NCBI GenBank assembly: GCA_035624865.1
Contig: DASPQS010000251.1
Span: forward strand, 1-16,221
Origin: JASHZA01 sp035624865
Lineage (GTDB): Bacteria > Desulfobacterota > Binatia > Binatales > Binataceae
Length of the DNA stretch: 16,221 bases
Reading direction: 5' to 3'
Position numbers and translations under genes: made by a program. Under the pieces are notes generated by a model that worked only from the letters and a program-made list of their open reading frames with translations, did no database searches and was not told where the DNA came from. This document shows, in pieces, positions 7,263-15,628 of the stretch (position 1 is its first letter; every line of letters begins with the position of its first letter).

Positions 7263-7460
7263 TCAGATCGAGGATGCACGCCGGCGGCGTTGCTCTTTGC
7301 GGCGGCGGCGCTGGGCTTCGGAACGTTTGCGTTTGCGGCGGACACTGGGCTTTTCGTAAAAAGCCCGCTTCTTCATCTCCTTAAATACTCCCTCTTTGGC
7401 CAGCTTGCGCTTCAGCACGCGCATAGCCTGGTCGAGGGAGCCTTCTACTCTAATTTCCAT
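7263..7460 (-). CDS. rpsU: Small ribosomal subunit protein bS21
   Basis: 65 residues, typical of bS21. The N-terminal half has the family pattern of a variable beta-like start, then Leu-Lys-Arg-Lys-Leu-Ala-Lys-Glu-Gly and Arg-Ala-Phe-Tyr-Glu-Lys-Pro-Ser-Val-Arg-Arg-Lys. The C-terminus is almost entirely arginine and lysine and binds 16S rRNA near the platform and the anti-Shine-Dalgarno region. The only plausible start is ATG at 7460. GGAGG lies 3 bases before it, much closer than the usual 5 to 9, and an ATG that begins inside this site (7470) opens a six-codon frame across the rpsU start. In other bacteria bS21 affects initiation and can be tied to its own expression, so this spacing may matter. 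The gene stands alone, with its own promoter, divergent from the SDR gene. Confidence 0.95.
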   Translation of the reverse strand: MEIRVEGSLDQAMRVLKRKLAKEGVFKEMKKRAFYEKPSVRRKRKRSEAQRRRRKEQRRRRASSI

Positions 7461-7492
7461 AGACCTCCATATGCGTTCAAATCAGGCAACCG

Positions 7493-7521
7493 AGAATAGG
7501 GCCGGCATCGCTGGGTGTCAA
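7493..7521 (-). promoter_or_regulatory. Near-consensus sigma70 promoter for rpsU
   Basis: Reading leftward, TTGACA (7521-7516) is a perfect -35 element and TATTCT (7498-7493) matches 4/6 of the -10 consensus; the spacer is exactly 17 bases. Transcription would begin near 7486, giving a leader of only about 26 bases before the ATG at 7460. It is the best promoter match in the window. Confidence 0.7.
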
Positions 7522-7575
7522 CCACGAAAGAAGCGCGGCGCTTCGCCACCGGATGCTTCGACGATGACCAGGCGT

Positions 7576-7592
7576 GGCGGGCAAATCCCGCC
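7576..7592. other. GC-rich hairpin upstream of the SDR gene
   Basis: GGCGGG (7576-7581) and CCCGCC (7587-7592) form a perfect 6-bp stem with the loop CAAAT. It lies between the divergent rpsU promoter and the SDR start, 47 bp before that ATG. No U-run follows on either strand. It may be part of the SDR leader or a protein site; its role is unknown. Confidence 0.35.
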
Positions 7593-7639
7593 CGATTGAT
7601 GTATTACTCTGCCCAGTTACAGCAGCGAAGGAGACCACG

Positions 7640-8410
7640 ATGGACCTGGGGTTGAACGGCAATGTCGCGATGATAACGGGAGCGAGCCGCGGACTTGGGC
7701 GCGCGATGGCGCAGGCGCTGGCCGCCGAGGGTATGCGCCTTAGTATCTGCGCGCGAGGCGGTCAGCCGCTCGAACAGGCCGCGGCCGAACTCAAGGCCGG
7801 CGGGGCGCAGGTGATCGCCAGCCCGGCTGACGTCAACAACGGGCCGGCGATGCAGGAGTGGGTCGCCCTGACCGTCAAACAATTTGGCGGAATCGACGTG
7901 CTGGTGAACAACGCCGGAGGTGCGCGCGTAGGCGCGCTTGCTCAACTGGACGAAGCCGCATGGCACGAGGCGTTCGAACTGAACTTTTTCTCGGCGGTCA
8001 GGCTTTCGCGGCTTTGTGCGGCCGAGATGCAGGGGCGCGGCGGCGGCGCAATTATCAACATAAGTTCGATCTATGGGCGGGAAGCTGGCGGTCCGCTGAC
8101 CTACAATGCGTCGAAAGCGGCGATGATCTCTTTCACCAAGATGCTCGCGCGGGAACTCGCGCCCAAAGGCGTGCGAGTCAATTCAGTCGCGCCGGGATCG
8201 ATCCTTTACCCGGGCGGCACATGGGAGAACCTCTTCAAGGCGAATCCGGCCTTCGAGAAGGATTTCATCAGCCACGAATTTCCGGCCGGACGGCTGGGAC
8301 GTCCGGACGAGGTGGCCTACGCGGTGGTGATGCTGGCGTCGCCGAAGGCGAGCTGGATCACCGGCGTATGCATCCCGGTGGACGGCGCGCAGGGCAGGTC
8401 GATCATTTGA
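7640..8410 (+). CDS. Short-chain dehydrogenase/reductase (SDR)
   Basis: 256 residues, a classical SDR. The Rossmann dinucleotide motif Thr-Gly-Ala-Ser-Arg-Gly-Leu-Gly is at 13-20; the Arg in this loop is often seen in NADP(H)-using members. Asn-Asn-Ala-Gly is at 90-93, the catalytic Ser at about 142 and Tyr-Asn-Ala-Ser-Lys at 155-159. A Val-Asn-Ser-Val-Ala-Pro-Gly segment follows, and the C-terminus has the usual Trp-Ile-Thr-Gly-Val stretch before the final Val-Asp-Gly. It oxidises or reduces an alcohol/ketone pair; the substrate cannot be read from the sequence, and FabG-like annotation would be too specific. The ATG at 7640 follows GAAGGAGA (7627-7634), with GGAG 6 bases away; the open frame reaches further upstream without a ribosome binding site. 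It converges on miaB with only 15 bp between. Confidence 0.92.
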   Translation: MDLGLNGNVAMITGASRGLGRAMAQALAAEGMRLSICARGGQPLEQAAAELKAGGAQVIASPADVNNGPAMQEWVALTVKQFGGIDVLVNNAGGARVGALAQLDEAAWHEAFELNFFSAVRLSRLCAAEMQGRGGGAIINISSIYGREAGGPLTYNASKAAMISFTKMLARELAPKGVRVNSVAPGSILYPGGTWENLFKANPAFEKDFISHEFPAGRLGRPDEVAYAVVMLASPKASWITGVCIPVDGAQGRSII

Positions 8411-8425
8411 GGAGCTGCCGCGGCG

Positions 8426-9751
<1,326 letters not shown>

Positions 9752-9864
9752 CGGAAGCCAGATCTTAGGCCATGGGCGGCCGGCGACTCAACGTCGGCCG
9801 AGTTCTTCGGAAACGACCGTTGCGGGGCGGGGGTGGCGTGTTTATCTTTGGCATGGGAGCCGCC

Positions 9865-10068
9865 ATGAGCCAGCATCGAAGACCCGCGTTCGAGCGAATG
9901 GAGGCAACGCTGCTCGCCTGCCCGCGATGCAATCGAGCGGTGAAGGTGCGCAAGCGCCTGCTTCTCGTTTTGCCCGAAGGCGACAAATACGAATACGTAT
10001 GTCCCGATTGCGGCTCTACCTGTGGCAGCACCGTGGAACAGGATCCGCAGATGCGCCGGCTTACCTAG
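9865..10068 (+). CDS. Small zinc-ribbon-like CxxC protein
   Basis: 67 residues from ATG 9865. Two knuckles are visible: Cys19-Pro-Arg-Cys22 and Cys46-Pro-Asp-Cys49, with an extra Cys53, separated by a basic and hydrophobic segment (Lys-Arg-Leu-Leu-Leu-Val-Leu-Pro). The pattern fits a zinc ribbon that could bind nucleic acid or protein; I do not recognise a named family. The start follows GGGAG (9855-9859) at 5 bases. An in-frame ATG at 9772 would add a glycine/arginine-rich extension with no ribosome binding site, and ATG 9853 also lacks one. The gene is divergent from miaB (113-bp gap) and converges on the PPOX gene 11 bp away. Confidence 0.65.
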   Translation: MSQHRRPAFERMEATLLACPRCNRAVKVRKRLLLVLPEGDKYEYVCPDCGSTCGSTVEQDPQMRRLT

Positions 10069-10079
10069 AGGGCCGGCGG

Positions 10080-10475
10080 TCAGCCCATCGCCTGCGCCGA
10101 AGTCGGTTCGATCTCGTATAGAACGCGGACCTCACCGGGCTGGCGAAACGGGTACTTTTGCCCAAGATATTTGTTCGCCAGGGAGTCGATGTGCGCGTCA
10201 GCGCCGTTCTCGGTGACGTTGACCACGCGCCCGCGAATCTGAAGGTAGCGGTACGGATTCTCGGGATCCATAATCGCAAGCGCGACGGATGCACCTTTTC
10301 GCATGGTTCGCGCCTTGACCCTCCCGCGCGCCGTGTTAACCCGGATTTTACCTCCGGTGTAGTCAAACCAAACCGGCGTCACCTGGGGTGTGCCGTCCTT
10401 CATCACAGTGGCGATATTGGCGAACGCCTTCTTGGCGCCGAGCAGATCGAGATACTTGTCGGGAACAACCGCCAT
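10080..10475 (-). CDS. PPOX-class (pyridoxamine 5'-phosphate oxidase-like) F420/flavin-dependent oxidoreductase
   Basis: 131 residues, a split beta-barrel flavin-binding protein. The sequence follows the small PPOX/F420-type pattern: Phe-Ala-Asn-Ile-Ala-Thr, then Asp-Gly-Thr-Pro-Gln-Val-Thr-Pro-Val-Trp-Phe-Asp-Tyr, then Val-Asn-Thr-Ala-Arg-Gly-Arg-Val-Lys, Asp-Pro-Glu-Asn-Pro-Tyr-Arg-Tyr-Leu and Ile-Arg-Gly-Arg-Val-Val. These segments line the dimer interface where F420 or FMN binds in Rv1155-like relatives. The cofactor cannot be settled from sequence, nor can the substrate. The ATG at 10475 follows AAAGGAG, 7 bases upstream. A perfect inverted repeat sits in its upstream region, suggesting regulation. 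Confidence 0.85.
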   Translation of the reverse strand: MAVVPDKYLDLLGAKKAFANIATVMKDGTPQVTPVWFDYTGGKIRVNTARGRVKARTMRKGASVALAIMDPENPYRYLQIRGRVVNVTENGADAHIDSLANKYLGQKYPFRQPGEVRVLYEIEPTSAQAMG

Positions 10476-10492
10476 GAGGGTACTCCTTTCTT

Positions 10493-10533
10493 ACCAAGGC
10501 CGATGGATGAACCAGCGTAATCCCGGCCTTGGT
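10493..10533 (-). promoter_or_regulatory. Perfect 10-bp inverted repeat upstream of the PPOX gene (possible operator or leader hairpin)
   Basis: ACCAAGGCCG (10493-10502) and CGGCCTTGGT (10524-10533) are exact reverse complements with 21 bases between, 18 to 58 bp before the ATG at 10475. A possible leftward promoter overlaps: TTGACT (10541-10536) and TACGCT (10519-10514), 16 bases apart, with a weak -10. The arms would then lie in the promoter spacer and just past the transcription start. It could bind a dimeric regulator or fold in RNA; which one is not visible. Confidence 0.5.
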
Positions 10534-10779
10534 CAAGTCAAGCGCGAACGGCTAAGGCCGGGGACCGTCCAGAGGTTCGAAAGCCGGCGAACCGGCGACC
10601 GAGTTACGCCAGGCAGGATGCCACGGCGGGATCACTCAGCCTTCGTCGGGGGAGCGCGCGGGGATTTCAAAATTATTCGGGCACTGCTCGACAGAGGCCG
10701 GGTTTGCGTGCAAAAGCAAAATCTTCGCACCCTGTCAGCGTGCTAAGCCCTTCCACGGCGTCCGCGATTAGCGCAAAAT

Positions 10780-10808
10780 TTGACTCAAGTAATCGCTTGG
10801 GCTAATAG
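10780..10808 (+). promoter_or_regulatory. Candidate promoter for bactofilin and perhaps the atp cluster
   Basis: TTGACT (10780-10785) is followed after 17 bases by TAATAG (10803-10808), a good -35 with a weak -10 (3/6). Transcription would start near 10815. The pair is bracketed by ATTAGC (10767-10772) and GCTAAT (10801-10806), an inverted repeat that overlaps the -10. As no better site is seen between bactofilin and atpX, this may serve the whole cluster. Confidence 0.35.
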
Positions 10809-10888
10809 CGGAACTTAAAGAGGCTGGCGGCATATACGGACGAGCGGGCTCCGGCCAAGGTGTGATTTGCAGCGAGGAGGATATAGCG

Positions 10889-11464
10889 ATGGCGCTTTTC
10901 AACAAGGAACCGGATAGGAATCTCAGGCCCGATCCTCAGAAGGGCCAGCCTCAAGTCCATCCGCAGCCCGCCTCGCAGCCGTCGAGCCCGACCGCGGCCG
11001 CAGCCAACGTCTCTCCGGTCGAACTCACACCCGTCTCGTCAACCCGTCCGGTCGAGGCCCGCTCCGAGCAGCGCGCATACCTGGACAGCGGGTCGAAGAT
11101 CAGCGGCAAGCTCTCCTTCGACGGTCCAATACGGATCGATGGCAACGTCGACGGCGAAATTAACGCCAAGGACAACCTTACGATCGGCGAGAGCGCGGTT
11201 GTGACTGCACAGATCAAGGCCGCTTCGATAATCGTGGCGGGCAAGGTCAGCGGAGATATCATCGCCGCACAGCGAATCGAGATTCGACCCTCGGCCAAGG
11301 TACTTGGAAATCTGACCTCACCCGTTTTGGTTGTGCACGAGGGTGCATTGTTCGAGGGCCACTGCTCGATGCAGCCCGAGGCGGTACGCGAAGACCGCAA
11401 GGTCACCGTTTTTCCCAAAGAGGAGCGTGCGCTTCAGGCCGCCGGGGGGCAGAAGCAGGGCTAA
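10889..11464 (+). CDS. Bactofilin family protein
   Basis: 191 residues. Residues 1-70 are a disordered-looking Pro/Gln/Ser-rich region. The bactofilin (DUF583) beta-helix core spans about 72-160, with the repeating hydrophobic-glycine pattern (Ile-Asp-Gly-Asn-Val-Asp-Gly-Glu-Ile, Val-Ala-Gly-Lys-Val-Ser-Gly-Asp-Ile, Ile-Arg-Pro-Ser-Ala-Lys-Val-Leu-Gly) and the closing Glu-Gly-x-x-Phe-Glu-Gly. A charged tail follows. Bactofilins polymerise into membrane-associated filaments used for cell shape, stalk growth or positioning of other proteins. The ATG at 10889 has GAGGAGG (10874-10880) 8 bases upstream; an in-frame GTG at 10862 would place that site inside the gene. It is 81 bp upstream of atpX on the same strand. 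Confidence 0.93.
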   Translation: MALFNKEPDRNLRPDPQKGQPQVHPQPASQPSSPTAAAANVSPVELTPVSSTRPVEARSEQRAYLDSGSKISGKLSFDGPIRIDGNVDGEINAKDNLTIGESAVVTAQIKAASIIVAGKVSGDIIAAQRIEIRPSAKVLGNLTSPVLVVHEGALFEGHCSMQPEAVREDRKVTVFPKEERALQAAGGQKQG

Positions 11465-11545
11465 TCGCAACCGAGGCGTCCTGGAAGGACTTGCCCTGCA
11501 TCGCGGCGTCTACTAGCGTCTCCCCTCGGGAGCTAATGTCGTAGA

Positions 11546-12004
11546 ATGCACATACCGCCGGACTGGGGCATTTTCTTCGCCCTGATTGCGTCGTTTCTTG
11601 CTTTCTGGTTTATATTCCGCTGGCTTTTCTTCGGTCCATTCCTTAAGTTGATCGGCGACCGCGAGCGCCGGCTCAAGGACCTGAGCGAACGTACCGAGCG
11701 CCTGTTGCGCGACGAAAAAGCCGCTATCGCGGAGCGCGAGCGTACACTTGCCGCGGTACGGCGAGAGGCGCTTGCACGGCGCGACGGCGAACGGAGGCGT
11801 GCTGAAGAGGAAGCCGCGAAGATGATCGAAGAGGCAAGGTCTGACGCGAGGGCGGAACTTGAGCAATTACGGGCGGGAATCGAGCGGGAGTTCGAGGCCG
11901 CCAGCCGGCAGCTTGAAGAGTCGGCGCGGACTCTGGCAGCGGAACTTGCAGGACGCGTACTGGGCCGTCCGGTCGCTAATGGCAGCCAAGAACCCCTGAA
12001 CTAG
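11546..12004 (+). CDS. atpX: F-type ATP synthase Fo subunit b'
   Basis: 152 residues. A single membrane helix (about 8-31, rich in Phe, Trp and Leu) is followed by Phe-Leu-Lys-Leu-Ile-Gly-Asp-Arg and a long charged coiled coil to the C-terminus, as in subunit b'. It pairs with subunit b to form the peripheral stalk that holds the alpha/beta head against rotation. There is no signal peptide, unlike the next gene. The start has no well-spaced Shine-Dalgarno: the only GGGAG (11528-11532) lies 13 bases upstream and can pair with CTCCC (11520-11524). The stop codon directly abuts the ATG of atpF. Calling this b' rather than b rests on gene order and length and could be reversed. Confidence 0.88.
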   Translation: MHIPPDWGIFFALIASFLAFWFIFRWLFFGPFLKLIGDRERRLKDLSERTERLLRDEKAAIAERERTLAAVRREALARRDGERRRAEEEAAKMIEEARSDARAELEQLRAGIEREFEAASRQLEESARTLAAELAGRVLGRPVANGSQEPLN

Positions 12005-12577
12005 ATGAAGTCACGGATCGCGATCGCAATTTTTGCGGGGGTGGTGCTTTGCCCGTCGCTTGCCCTTGCGGCCGAAGCCCCGGAAGCCGCCGGTAGCTGG
12101 TTCTCCCTGATCTTCTACGTCATCAATTTCGTCATCTTTCTCTGGATCCTCAGGCGCTACGCTGGCCCGCCGGTACGCCAATACTTCGGCGATCGTGCCA
12201 GGGGCCTGCGCGAGACGATGGGCCGGGCAGACGCTGCATTTAACGAAGCACAGGACCTCGCCAATCGCGCCGCCGAACGGATCGCCAAGCTCGAAGCCGA
12301 AAAAACGCAAATCTCCTCCGACCTCGCCGACGAAACCGTTTATCAGGTTGGCCGAATCTATGACCTCGCGCACGAGACCGTCGCGCGCATCAAGCACGAC
12401 ACCGAGATGACCACGGCTGCCCTGCGCGACGCTGCGCAACGGCGCGCTCGCGAATCGCTGGCCGCAGCGGCCGGACGAATCGCCCGCGATCTGGTCGAGC
12501 GCAGTTTCGTTCCCGCTGACCAAAGACGCCTCCTCGACGGGTTTCTCGACAAGCTGCGCGAAGAGGCTCGGCGATGA
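12005..12577 (+). CDS. atpF: F-type ATP synthase Fo subunit b
   Basis: 190 residues. The N-terminus looks like a cleavable signal peptide (hydrophobic 4-22, then Ala-Leu-Ala-Ala), followed by a second hydrophobic segment at about 33-50 (Trp-Phe-Ser-Leu-Ile-Phe-Tyr through Phe-Leu-Trp-Ile-Leu-Arg-Arg-Tyr), the true membrane anchor. Then comes a long alpha-helical stalk rich in Ala, Glu, Arg and Lys. Such an extra N-terminal hydrophobic segment is found in b subunits of several delta- and related proteobacteria. The ATG follows the atpX stop with no gap and has no clear Shine-Dalgarno, so translation is probably coupled. Its own end overlaps atpH by four bases. Confidence 0.9.
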   Translation: MKSRIAIAIFAGVVLCPSLALAAEAPEAAGSWFSLIFYVINFVIFLWILRRYAGPPVRQYFGDRARGLRETMGRADAAFNEAQDLANRAAERIAKLEAEKTQISSDLADETVYQVGRIYDLAHETVARIKHDTEMTTAALRDAAQRRARESLAAAAGRIARDLVERSFVPADQRRLLDGFLDKLREEARR

Positions 12578-13110
12578 AAAGCTCGAAGGTCGCAAAGCGT
12601 TACGCACGCGCACTGGCGGGCCTTTCCACCGACCCGGCTCAGCTCGAGGCCTGGGGCGTCGAGCTCGAGCGCCTCGCGCAACTCGTCGGCGCGCCGGAAG
12701 TCGCCGCGCAATTGGCGTCGCCCGAAGTTTCGCCCTCAGCCCGGATCCGGGCGCTTACTGTAATCGGCGAACGGCTGGGACTTAGTTTTCCCTTGCGTTC
12801 CTTTGGCGCCGTCGTGGCGCGCCACGGCCGCATCGAAGACCTGCCAGCGATCGCGGAGGCTTATCGGCGCATCCTGGACGACTTGATGGGACGTGTTCGG
12901 CCGACCATTACCTTTGCAAGGTCGCCTTATGACGCGGAACTTGCGCAGGTGCTGGCGGGACTCGAGGCTATTGCGCACAAGAAGATCATTCCGACTGTCC
13001 GGGTCGACGCTGCTCTGCTTGGCGGTGTCGTCGTCGAACTTGAAGGTAAAACCTACGACGGCAGCTTGGCCACCCGCCTCGCCGAGGCGCAACGCCGTTT
13101 GGCCGGCTAA
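12574..13110 (+). CDS. atpH: F-type ATP synthase F1 subunit delta
   Basis: 178 residues, normal length. The N-terminal six-helix domain opens with Val-Ala-Lys-Arg-Tyr-Ala-Arg-Ala-Leu, the family signature that binds the alpha N-termini. The C-terminus has Leu-Leu-Gly-Gly-Val-Val-Val-Glu-Leu-Glu-Gly-Lys-Thr-Tyr-Asp-Gly-Ser, which contacts the b stalk. It joins the head to the peripheral stalk. The ATGA overlap with atpF shows translational coupling. A 23-bp gap separates it from atpA. Confidence 0.95.
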   Translation: MKSSKVAKRYARALAGLSTDPAQLEAWGVELERLAQLVGAPEVAAQLASPEVSPSARIRALTVIGERLGLSFPLRSFGAVVARHGRIEDLPAIAEAYRRILDDLMGRVRPTITFARSPYDAELAQVLAGLEAIAHKKIIPTVRVDAALLGGVVVELEGKTYDGSLATRLAEAQRRLAG

Positions 13111-13133
13111 TCGCGCAATTGAGACATCATAAT

Positions 13134-14660
13134 ATGGCAGAAATCAGACCAGCCGAAATCAGTGACATCCTCCGCAACGAAATCAAGGGCTTCGAAGGCT
13201 CTGTCGCCGTACGCGAGACCGGCCGCGTGCTCTCCTGCGGCGACGGTATCGCCCGCATTTACGGACTGCAAAACGCCGCCGCCGGCGAATTGCTCGAATT
13301 CCCGCATTCGATCTTCGGGATGGTCCTGAACCTCGAAGAGGATAACGTCGGTGCCGCCCTGTTCGGCGACCCGCAGGCAATCCGCGAAGGCGACGAGGTC
13401 AAACGCACCGGCCGCATCGCCGAAGTCCCCGTCGGTGACGCTCTCCTCGGGCGCGTGGTCAACGCGCTCGGCCAGCCTATCGACGACAAGGGGCCCATCA
13501 AGGCGACCGAGAGCCGCCGCATCGAGCTCAAGGCCCCCGGCATCATCAAGCGCCAGCCGGTCAAGGAGCCCCTCCAAACTGGCATCAAGGCGATCGACTC
13601 GATGCTCCAGATCGGCCGCGGCCAGCGCGAGCTGATTATCGGCGACCGCCAGACCGGCAAAACCGCTATCGCAATCGATGCGATCATCAACCAGCGCGGC
13701 CAGAACGTCCAGTGCATCTACGTCGCGATCGGGCAGAAGCGCTCGACCGTCGCGCAAGTCGTCGAGCGGCTGAGCCGCGCGGGCGCGCTCGAATACACCA
13801 CGATCGTCGCTGCGACCGCCTCCGAATCGGCGCCTTTGCAGTTCATCGCGCCCTTCGCGGGATGCACCATCGGCGAATATTTCCGCGACACCGGCCGCCA
13901 TTCCCTGCTCGTCTACGACGACCTCAGCAAACATGCGACCGCCTATCGGCAGCTCTCCCTGCTCCTGCGCCGCCCACCCGGCCGCGAGGCTTACCCCGGC
14001 GACGTCTTCTATCTCCATTCGCGTCTGCTCGAGCGCGCCGCCAAGATGTCCGACGAGTTCGGCAGCGGTTCGCTCACCGCGTTGCCGATCATCGAAACCC
14101 AGGCCGGCGATGTCTCGGCCTACATTCCGACCAATGTCATCTCGATTACCGACGGCCAGATCGTGCTCGACGCCGACCTTTTCTATTCGGGCATCCGGCC
14201 CGCCGTCAACGTCGGTCTTTCGGTCTCGCGCGTGGGATTCTCCGCCGCGGTCAAGGCGATGAAGCAGGTTGGCGGAACGCTCAAGCTTGACCTTGCGCAG
14301 TACCGCGAAATGGCGGCCTTCGCGCAATTCGGTTCCGAGCTCGATCCCGCCAGTCAGCGACTGCTCCATCGCGGCGAGCGGTTGACCGAGATGCTCAAGC
14401 AGAACCAGTACGAGCCGTTACCGATGGAGAAGGAAGTCCTGATTATCTTTGCGGCCAACGAGGGCTATTTCGACAAGCTCGAAGTCTCCCAGGTCAAGCC
14501 CTTCGAGCGCGACCTCTACGCCTTCATCGACGCCAAGCACAAGGATCTGCTCGATGATATCCGGACCAAACGCGAGATCGGCGACGATACGCGCAAGCGC
14601 CTGCTCGCCGCACTCGACCAGTTTATGCAGACCTTCACGCCCGCGCAGTCGGCCGCGTAG
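13134..14660 (+). CDS. atpA: F-type ATP synthase F1 subunit alpha
   Basis: 508 residues, full length. The start Ile-Arg-Pro-Ala-Glu-Ile-Ser matches the family opening. The non-catalytic nucleotide site has its P-loop Gly-Asp-Arg-Gln-Thr-Gly-Lys-Thr at 170-177. The segment Tyr-Asp-Asp-Leu-Ser-Lys-His-Ala and the Arg in Val-Gly-Leu-Ser-Val-Ser-Arg-Val-Gly (the arginine finger region) are intact. Alpha alternates with beta in the head. ATG 13134 was preferred to an in-frame TTG at 13119, which would add five unmatched residues; neither has a strong Shine-Dalgarno. A 62-bp gap with a stable hairpin separates it from atpG. Confidence 0.97.
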   Translation: MAEIRPAEISDILRNEIKGFEGSVAVRETGRVLSCGDGIARIYGLQNAAAGELLEFPHSIFGMVLNLEEDNVGAALFGDPQAIREGDEVKRTGRIAEVPVGDALLGRVVNALGQPIDDKGPIKATESRRIELKAPGIIKRQPVKEPLQTGIKAIDSMLQIGRGQRELIIGDRQTGKTAIAIDAIINQRGQNVQCIYVAIGQKRSTVAQVVERLSRAGALEYTTIVAATASESAPLQFIAPFAGCTIGEYFRDTGRHSLLVYDDLSKHATAYRQLSLLLRRPPGREAYPGDVFYLHSRLLERAAKMSDEFGSGSLTALPIIETQAGDVSAYIPTNVISITDGQIVLDADLFYSGIRPAVNVGLSVSRVGFSAAVKAMKQVGGTLKLDLAQYREMAAFAQFGSELDPASQRLLHRGERLTEMLKQNQYEPLPMEKEVLIIFAANEGYFDKLEVSQVKPFERDLYAFIDAKHKDLLDDIRTKREIGDDTRKRLLAALDQFMQTFTPAQSAA

Positions 14661-14691
14661 CGATGCGCTTTTGAATTGAGGTAATTCCGGA

Positions 14692-14712
14692 GCCCGCCGC
14701 AATCGTGCGGGC
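14692..14712 (+). other. Hairpin between atpA and atpG
   Basis: GCCCGC (14692-14697) and GCGGGC (14707-14712) form a perfect 6-bp GC stem with a 9-base loop, ending 10 bases before the atpG ATG. No U-run follows, so it is unlikely to end transcription fully. It could slow ribosome loading at atpG or mark mRNA processing, fitting the need for one gamma per three alpha subunits; this role is inferred. Confidence 0.45.
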
Positions 14713-14722
14713 GTTGTGAGGA

Positions 14723-15589
<867 letters not shown>

Positions 15590-15628
15590 CAAAAAGTAAG
15601 CTAATCTCCAGGTAAAAGATTCTTTGCC

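Larger units (their letters stand above)
10476..10888. other. 413-bp intergenic control region between PPOX and bactofilin
   Basis: No gene is supported. The left end holds the inverted repeat and possible promoter of the PPOX gene. Near the middle, GACA (10690-10693) and GGGTTTGCG (10700-10708) can pair with the continuous arm CGCACCCTGTC (10726-10736), leaving a small TT bulge and a 6-base bulge. The right end holds a candidate + strand promoter and the GAGGAGG of bactofilin. I see no tRNA or known riboswitch core. Confidence 0.6.

Noticed and set aside
9772..9864. N-terminal extension of the small CxxC protein to ATG 9772
   Set aside because: The extension is Gly/Arg-rich with no ribosome binding site, while ATG 9865 has GGGAG at a good distance.
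10570..10600. GGTTCGAA resembling a tRNA T-loop
   Set aside because: The flanking bases do not form a T stem, and no acceptor, D or anticodon arm can be drawn around it.
13107..14369. 420-codon open frame antisense to atpA
   Set aside because: It mirrors the codon pattern of atpA, whose protein is unmistakable. Long antisense frames are common in GC-rich genes, and its product resembles no family.
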